A stretch of DNA of 17,161 bases, taken from the NCBI GenBank assembly GCA_934636905.1, contig CAKUBJ010000036.1, positions 1 to 17,161 on the forward strand, given 5' to 3'. The stretch is from an uncultured Dysosmobacter sp. GTDB lineage: Bacteria; Bacillota; Clostridia; Oscillospirales; Oscillospiraceae. Below the pieces are notes generated by a model that ran no database searches, was not told the DNA's origin, and worked only from the letters and a program-made list of their open reading frames with translations. A program made the position numbers and the translations under genes. Below, piece by piece: positions 13,184 to 17,161 of this stretch. Each line of letters starts with the position of its first letter. The first letter of the stretch is position 1.

Positions 13184-14245
13184 TTGAGCATTGATTTTGG
13201 AAACGATATTTACGAGGATCCCATAGTGGCCAAGACCTTTCTGGCGGAGGACGTTCAGGAATCCTCCCTGCGGCCCAAGACGCTGGCGGAGTACATCGGC
13301 CAGAAGAAGGCCAAGGAGAACCTGAGCATCTTCATTCAGGCAGCCCGGAAGCGGCAGGAGTCACTGGATCATGTGCTGCTCCACGGCCCTCCGGGCCTGG
13401 GCAAGACCACGCTGGCGGGGATCATCGCCCAGGAGATGGGAGTCAATATCCGCATCACCTCCGGCCCGGCCATTGAAAAGCCCGGGGATCTGGCGGCACT
13501 GCTGACCAACCTCAACGAGGGGGACATCCTGTTTGTGGACGAAATCCACCGGCTGAACCGCTCGGTGGAGGAAATCCTGTACCCCGCCATGGAGGACTAC
13601 GCACTGGACATCATCGTGGGGAAAGGCCCCTCCGCCAACTCCATCCGGCTGGATCTGCCTCACTTTACCCTCATCGGTGCCACCACCCGGGCAGGCCAGC
13701 TGTCGGCGCCCCTGCGGGATCGCTTTGGCGTGACACTGCGTCTTGAACTTTACACCCCGGAGGAACTGGCAGAAATCGTCACCCGCTCCGCCGGGATTCT
13801 GGGCTGCCGCATTGTGCCGGAGGGCGCCTATGAAATCGCCCGCCGCAGCCGGGGCACCCCCCGGATTGCCAACCGGATGCTCCGCCGGGTGCGGGACTTT
13901 GCCGACGTGAAGGCCGACGGCGTTATTACCCGTGAGGTGGCGGACGAGGCACTCTGCGCGCTGGAAATCGACTATCTGGGGCTGGATTCCATAGACCGGC
14001 GGATGATGTCCGCCATCATCGACAACTACAACGGCGGCCCCGTGGGGCTGGAAACGCTGGCGGCCACCATCGGTGAGGAGTCCGTCACGCTGGAGGATGT
14101 CTATGAGCCGTACCTGATGCAGCTGGGCTTTCTCACCCGGACACCCCGGGGGCGGTGCGTGACCGCCAGGGCTTATCAGCACCTGCATAAACCGGTTCCC
14201 GGCGGCGCTGAAAGCGGTTCGCTGATGGATCAGCTGTCCCTTTGA
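13184..14245 (+). CDS. ruvB: Holliday junction branch migration ATPase RuvB
   Basis: 353 residues. AAA+ motor: Walker A GPPGLGKT (68-75), Walker B ILFVDEIH (DE 119-120), sensor GATTR (165-169), arginine-finger region RDRFG (179-182), then the small lid and a winged-helix DNA-binding domain near the C-terminus ([10 protein letters not shown]). It pumps DNA through RuvA-bound junctions. The start appears to be TTG at 13184: an in-frame stop lies five codons upstream, no ATG or GTG is near, and [12 protein letters not shown] is a familiar start in Clostridia. The ribosome binding site is weak (AGGGAAG), which may lower expression. Confidence 0.94.
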   Translation: MSIDFGNDIYEDPIVAKTFLAEDVQESSLRPKTLAEYIGQKKAKENLSIFIQAARKRQESLDHVLLHGPPGLGKTTLAGIIAQEMGVNIRITSGPAIEKPGDLAALLTNLNEGDILFVDEIHRLNRSVEEILYPAMEDYALDIIVGKGPSANSIRLDLPHFTLIGATTRAGQLSAPLRDRFGVTLRLELYTPEELAEIVTRSAGILGCRIVPEGAYEIARRSRGTPRIANRMLRRVRDFADVKADGVITREVADEALCALEIDYLGLDSIDRRMMSAIIDNYNGGPVGLETLAATIGEESVTLEDVYEPYLMQLGFLTRTPRGRCVTARAYQHLHKPVPGGAESGSLMDQLSL

Positions 14246-14340
14246 GGGCGTCGGCACCGGCTTGTCAGGCCAGAAAAACGATTTCTTTTATAATTTGCCT
14301 AAAAAGTTCATAGCAATTTAAGAAATTTTTTATATTTTGC

Positions 14341-14370
14341 TTGACATTTTGGCTGGAAGACAGGTATAAT
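14341..14370 (+). promoter_or_regulatory. Consensus sigma-A promoter of sigH
   Basis: Perfect TTGACA (14341-14346), 18-nt spacer, perfect TATAAT (14365-14370), in an AT-rich stretch after ruvB. The predicted start, at 14376-14378, coincides with the first ATG of the gene. Confidence 0.88.
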
Positions 14371-14375
14371 ACAAC

Positions 14376-15017
14376 ATGTGCAAGGTTCAGAATGAAAAGT
14401 TGGATTCCATGGACGCGCTTGCTGATGAGCGCCTGTGCCGCATGGCCGCCTCCGGTGACCGGCGGGCAGAGGAGGTTCTGGTTTCCCGGTATACCCGTCT
14501 TGTCCGCACCTGCGCCCGCCCCTATTTTCTGGCCGGCGGCGACAGCGAGGATTTGACGCAGGAGGGAATGCTGGGACTGCTGAAGGCGGTGCGGGAATTC
14601 AATGAGGATAAGGATGCCTCTTTCCGGACATTTGCCGAAATCTGTATACGAAGCCGGCTTTATTCCGCCCTGCGTTCCGCAGGCAGGGAGAAGCATCAGG
14701 TTCTGAACCGGTCTGTCTCACTGGATACTCCCGATTTTGACAGCACTTCCTACACCACTGGCACCCATCATCTGGCGCAGCGCGACCCTGAGGATGACCT
14801 CATCGACAGGGAATATACGGCAGCCCTCTTATCCGGTGTCCGGAAACAGTTGTCCGAATTTGAAGCAAAGGTTCTGGAATATTATCTGAACGGGCTTTCC
14901 TGCGGCGAAATTGCCCGGGAGACGGGGCGTCCCGCCAAGTCTGTGGACAACGCTGTGCAGCGTATCCGGCGCAAGGTGGCACAGCAAATTCTTTCCGGCG
15001 AATTCAGCACCCGCTGA
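14376..15017 (+). CDS. sigH: RNA polymerase sigma-H-type factor (Spo0H family)
   Basis: 213 residues. Region 2: YFLAGGDSEDLTQEGMLGLL and VREFNEDKDASFRTFAEICI, the core-binding and -10 recognition segments. Then REKHQVLNRSVSLDTPDFD, characteristic of SigH. Region 4: LSEFEAKVLEYYLNGLSCGE through PAKSVDNAVQRIRRK, the -35 binding helix-turn-helix. In Bacillus and Clostridia SigH drives early sporulation and transition-phase genes. ATG 14376 is at the predicted transcription start, with no room for a ribosome binding site. The next in-frame ATG is 14409, preceded only by a weak GAAAAG. Either a leaderless message or the shorter start is possible; the domain is complete in both. Confidence 0.86.
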   Translation: MCKVQNEKLDSMDALADERLCRMAASGDRRAEEVLVSRYTRLVRTCARPYFLAGGDSEDLTQEGMLGLLKAVREFNEDKDASFRTFAEICIRSRLYSALRSAGREKHQVLNRSVSLDTPDFDSTSYTTGTHHLAQRDPEDDLIDREYTAALLSGVRKQLSEFEAKVLEYYLNGLSCGEIARETGRPAKSVDNAVQRIRRKVAQQILSGEFSTR

Positions 15018-15055
15018 ACGCAATATATTTTTCTTTTCAAAGAGAGGGTAAAATC

Positions 15056-15334
15056 ATGTACGAAGACAAGACCTTAGTGTGCAAAGAGTGTGGCCAGGAG
15101 TTCGTGTTCACCGCTGGTGAGCAGGAGTTCTATGCTGAGCGCGGCTTCCAGAACGAGCCCCAGCGCTGCAAGGCCTGCCGTGACGCTCGCAAGAACGCTG
15201 CCCGCGGTCCCCGCGAGTACTTCACCGCTGTTTGCGCTGCCTGCGGCGGCGAGGCCAAGGTTCCCTTTGAGCCCAAGTCCGACCGTCCGGTCTATTGCAG
15301 CGAATGCTTCGCCAAGATGCGTGAGCAGGGCTGA
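15056..15334 (+). CDS. Small zinc-ribbon protein
   Basis: 92 residues with eight cysteines in two sets: C9/C12 with C38/C41, and C60/C63 with C81/C84, each a probable zinc ribbon. The first half (LVCKECGQEFVFTAGEQEFY, RCKACRDARK) matches the probable zinc-ribbon domain common in Clostridia; the second half (CAACGGEAKVPFEP, YCSECF) is a related CxxC ribbon. Function unknown; nucleic-acid binding or a ribosome-associated role is possible. GAGAGGG sits 7 nt before ATG 15056. Codons are unlike the neighbours: no CGG among its Arg codons, mostly CGC/CGT, and many GCT, as in highly expressed genes. It follows sigH by 38 nt without a visible terminator and ends before a strong one. Confidence 0.85.
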   Translation: MYEDKTLVCKECGQEFVFTAGEQEFYAERGFQNEPQRCKACRDARKNAARGPREYFTAVCAACGGEAKVPFEPKSDRPVYCSECFAKMREQG

Positions 15335-15369
15335 TTGAACAATTTCTGATTCTGAATTTGTCTCTTGCC

Positions 15370-15403
15370 AAAAAGCGGCGCCTGTTTTCAGGCGCCGCTT
15401 TTT
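15370..15403. terminator. Strong rho-independent terminator after the zinc-ribbon gene
   Basis: A perfect 15-bp stem, AAAAAGCGGCGCCTG (15370-15384) / CAGGCGCCGCTTTTT (15389-15403), with a TTTT loop. The ends give a T-run on either strand. Confidence 0.9.
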
Positions 15404-15425
15404 GCTGTCAGTCTTTGCTAAAGGC

Positions 15426-15464
15426 AAAAAGCAGACCGGGAGGAAACTCCCGGTCTGCTTTCTT
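15426..15464 (-). terminator. Terminator of tRNA-Cys (also usable from the plus strand)
   Basis: A 15-bp stem, AAAGCAGACCGGGAG (15428-15442) / CTCCCGGTCTGCTTT (15447-15461), with a GAAA loop on the plus strand. The minus strand ends in TTTTTG just 5 nt past the tRNA-Cys CCA. Confidence 0.85.
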
Positions 15465-15466
15465 TC

Positions 15467-15541
15467 TGGAGGTGACACCCGGATTTGAACCGGGGAATCA
15501 GGGTTTTGCAGACCCTTGCCTTACCACTTGGCTATGTCACC
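15467..15541 (-). tRNA. tRNA-Cys (anticodon GCA)
   Basis: A 75-nt cloverleaf with encoded CCA, read from 15541 to 15467. The acceptor GGTGACA pairs perfectly with TGTCACC. The discriminator is T (U73), the main cysteine identity element. The anticodon stem AGGGT/ACCCT closes CTGCAAA, giving anticodon GCA. The T-arm contains CCGGTTCAAATCCGG. It has its own promoter (15581-15609), with a small AGCACT-TGTG-AGTGCT hairpin in the leader, and its own terminator. Confidence 0.95.
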
Positions 15542-15580
15542 ATACACTGTATTTTCATGAGCACTCACAAGTGCTTATTT

Positions 15581-15609
15581 AGAATACCGCAAATCTGACG
15601 ATTTGTCAA
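15581..15609 (-). promoter_or_regulatory. Sigma-A promoter of tRNA-Cys
   Basis: Minus strand: perfect TTGACA (15609-15604), 17-nt spacer, TATTCT (15586-15581). The start is near 15574, about 33 nt before the tRNA. Confidence 0.85.
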
Positions 15610-15727
15610 GATGAAATTTTGGTCGAATCCGCCGAAAGCCGAAAAAGACGCTTCCGGGTGGTGAAAGCTGTGTGGAACAGACACAAAAAAGCCGGGACTT
15701 TCCCGCGACGATTGGGCGGGATGATGC

Positions 15728-15756
15728 TTTACAGCCGGGACGAGGAGGGCTAAAAT
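15728..15756 (+). promoter_or_regulatory. Sigma-A promoter of the aminotransferase
   Basis: TTTACA (15728-15733), 17-nt spacer, TAAAAT (15751-15756). Start near 15763, leaving a leader of about 47 nt. Confidence 0.7.
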
Positions 15757-15809
15757 AAAGGTAATAAACGGTCTGCGAAAAGTGGATCCCACAGTCAGGA
15801 GGGCATTTT

Positions 15810-16994
15810 ATGGTTTCTCAGCGGATGCTTCAGCTGGGCACGGCACGCTCCGTGATCCGGGAACTGTATGAATACGGCCGCCGGCGGGCGGCAGAAGTGG
15901 GCGCGGAAAATGTGTTTGATTTCTCTCTGGGGAATCCCAGCGTTCCCGCCCCGGCCGAGGTAAACGAAACCGCCATCCGGCTGCTGCGGGAGCAGGCGGA
16001 CACCATCCACTGCTATACCAGCGCCCCCGGCGACACCGGCGCCCGGCAGCGGATTGCGGATTCCCTGAACCGCCGCTTCGGGGAGAAATATACCCCGGCG
16101 GAACTTTATCTCACCGCCGGCGCGGCAGCCTCCCTCTGCTGCGTCTTTGGCGGATTGACCTGCCCCGGCGACGAATATATCCTCTTTGCCCCCTATTTCC
16201 CGGAATATCAGGTATTCATTGAGGGCGCAAAGGGTAAAATCAAGGTAATCCCGCCGGAGATTGAGCATTTCCAGATTGACTTCGCCGCCTTTGAGCAGGC
16301 GGTGACCTGCCGCACCAAGGGTGTGGTCATCAACTCCCCCAACAACCCCTCCGGCGTGGTGTATTCCCGGCAGACGCTGGAAACGCTGGCGGCCATCCTC
16401 CGGGCCAAAGAGGCGCTCTACGGCCATCCCATCTATCTGATTTCCGACGAGCCGTACCGGGAGATTGCCTTCCACGGGGTGGAGGTGCCCTGGGTGCCGC
16501 AGATTTACAAGGACACCATCGTCTGCTATTCCTACTCCAAATCCCTGTCCCTGCCGGGAGAGCGGTTCGGCTATGTGCTGGTGCCGAAGCAGGTGACGGA
16601 CGCCGACGCCGTCTATGCCGCCGCTGCCGGGGCAGGGCGCTCTCAGGGCTATGTCAATGCCCCCAGCCTGTTCCAGCAGGCGGTGTCCCGCTGCTGCGAC
16701 ATGACTGCCGACATCGGCATCTACGAGAAAAACGGCGCCCTGCTGACGGAGTCTCTCCGGGAAATGGGCTACCATGTGGTGCAGCCCGACGGTGCCTTCT
16801 ATCTCTTCCCCCGTTCTCTGGAACCGGATGATATGGCCTTCAGCGAGCGTGCCAAGGAGTTTGACCTGCTGCTGGTGCCTGGCAGCGGCTTCGGTGCCCC
16901 CGGACATTTCCGCATCGCCTACTGCGTCCGGCCGGAGATGATTCAGCGGGCGCTGCCCCGGTTCCGGGCGCTGGCGGAATCCTACGGCAGGTAA
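15810..16994 (+). CDS. PLP-dependent aminotransferase, class I/II
   Basis: 394 residues, fold type I. Motifs in order: FSLGNPSVP (38-46), NSPNNPSG (175-182, PLP-binding Asn), SDEPYRE (D213 to the pyridine nitrogen, Y216), SYSKSLSLPGERFGY with the Schiff-base lysine K244, and FRIAYC near the C-terminus with the substrate-carboxylate Arg. It resembles aspartate-type aminotransferases of the AspC family, but the amino-acid substrate cannot be told from these motifs. ATG 15810 has AGGAGG about 8 nt upstream and its own promoter, so it is probably monocistronic. The protein is full length. Confidence 0.9.
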   Translation: MVSQRMLQLGTARSVIRELYEYGRRRAAEVGAENVFDFSLGNPSVPAPAEVNETAIRLLREQADTIHCYTSAPGDTGARQRIADSLNRRFGEKYTPAELYLTAGAAASLCCVFGGLTCPGDEYILFAPYFPEYQVFIEGAKGKIKVIPPEIEHFQIDFAAFEQAVTCRTKGVVINSPNNPSGVVYSRQTLETLAAILRAKEALYGHPIYLISDEPYREIAFHGVEVPWVPQIYKDTIVCYSYSKSLSLPGERFGYVLVPKQVTDADAVYAAAAGAGRSQGYVNAPSLFQQAVSRCCDMTADIGIYEKNGALLTESLREMGYHVVQPDGAFYLFPRSLEPDDMAFSERAKEFDLLLVPGSGFGAPGHFRIAYCVRPEMIQRALPRFRALAESYGR

Positions 16995-17161
16995 GTGCGC
17001 AGATTCCCTGCATCAACGGCGGGAAAAGACGTTTTCGACATGCAGCAGCCTGAGACTGTCGATAAAGTGGCAAATTCTCCGCACCGGTAAGGAAGGGTGT
17101 GCGCGGGAAACCCAAGAAGGGTGTCGTTCCCCCGTCTCGAGCCGCCCCGCAACCACGCCCC
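16995..17161. other. Intergenic right edge, no gene recognised
   Basis: The only structure seen is a nested hairpin, GGGAA-ACCC-AAGAA-GGGT-GTCG-TTCCC (17105-17131), with a four-base bulge and no T-run. The repeat GAAGGGTGT occurs twice here. No terminator for the aminotransferase is evident before the window ends. Confidence 0.3.

Noticed and set aside
14262..14294. A second sigH promoter using TATAAT at 14289-14294
   Set aside because: The nearest -35-like sequence (TTGTCA at 14262) leaves a 21-nt spacer, and a perfect promoter lies downstream.
1..17161. CRISPR array or phage gene block
   Set aside because: I saw no regularly spaced repeats and no capsid, terminase or tail genes; the only mobile signals are the recombinase tail and the sigma cassette.

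Overview
This looks like a chromosomal segment of a GC-rich, low-oxygen Bacillota, most likely a gut member of the Clostridia (Oscillospiraceae-like). The evidence is a Spo0H/SigH-type sigma factor, strong AGGAGG ribosome binding sites, consensus sigma-A promoters, large-serine-recombinase debris and molybdenum hydroxylases of the xanthine dehydrogenase family. Names come from motif recognition by eye, not from database searches.

Layout. Positions 1-680 hold the tail of a large serine recombinase, an intact tRNA-Ala(GGC) on the minus strand inside a 14-bp inverted repeat, and a tRNA-like remnant without an anticodon arm, both behind one strong promoter. Positions 890-7975 are a purine-type molybdenum hydroxylase module: a fused 2Fe-2S/molybdopterin enzyme, a MocA-like cytidylyltransferase on the opposite strand, and a three-gene operon matching E. 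coli xdhABC (molybdenum, FAD and 2Fe-2S subunits). Positions 7990-10385 are a tight minus-strand operon: VanX-type dipeptidase lipoprotein, ruvX, then two short chromate-transporter-family membrane proteins. Positions 10402-11891 are an AT-richer cassette carrying an ECF-type sigma factor and a membrane-anchored anti-sigma-like protein. Positions 11914-14245 are ruvC-ruvA-ruvB. Then follow sigH, a highly codon-biased small zinc-ribbon protein, tRNA-Cys(GCA) on the minus strand, and a PLP aminotransferase.

The most striking item is the sigma/anti-sigma cassette. It is bounded by perfect 19-bp terminal inverted repeats, which directly abut perfect 10-bp direct repeats, as left by transposition. 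No transposase lies inside. It sits between the divergent promoters of the dipeptidase-ruvX operon and ruvCAB, so it appears to be a non-autonomous, regulator-carrying mobile unit.

How the genes work together. The MocA-like protein should supply the cytidylylated molybdenum cofactor to the two hydroxylases on either side of it; XdhB provides FAD for XdhA/XdhC and possibly for the fused enzyme. RuvC, RuvA and RuvB form the Holliday-junction branch migration and resolution machine, while RuvX is the related pre-16S rRNA nuclease fold.
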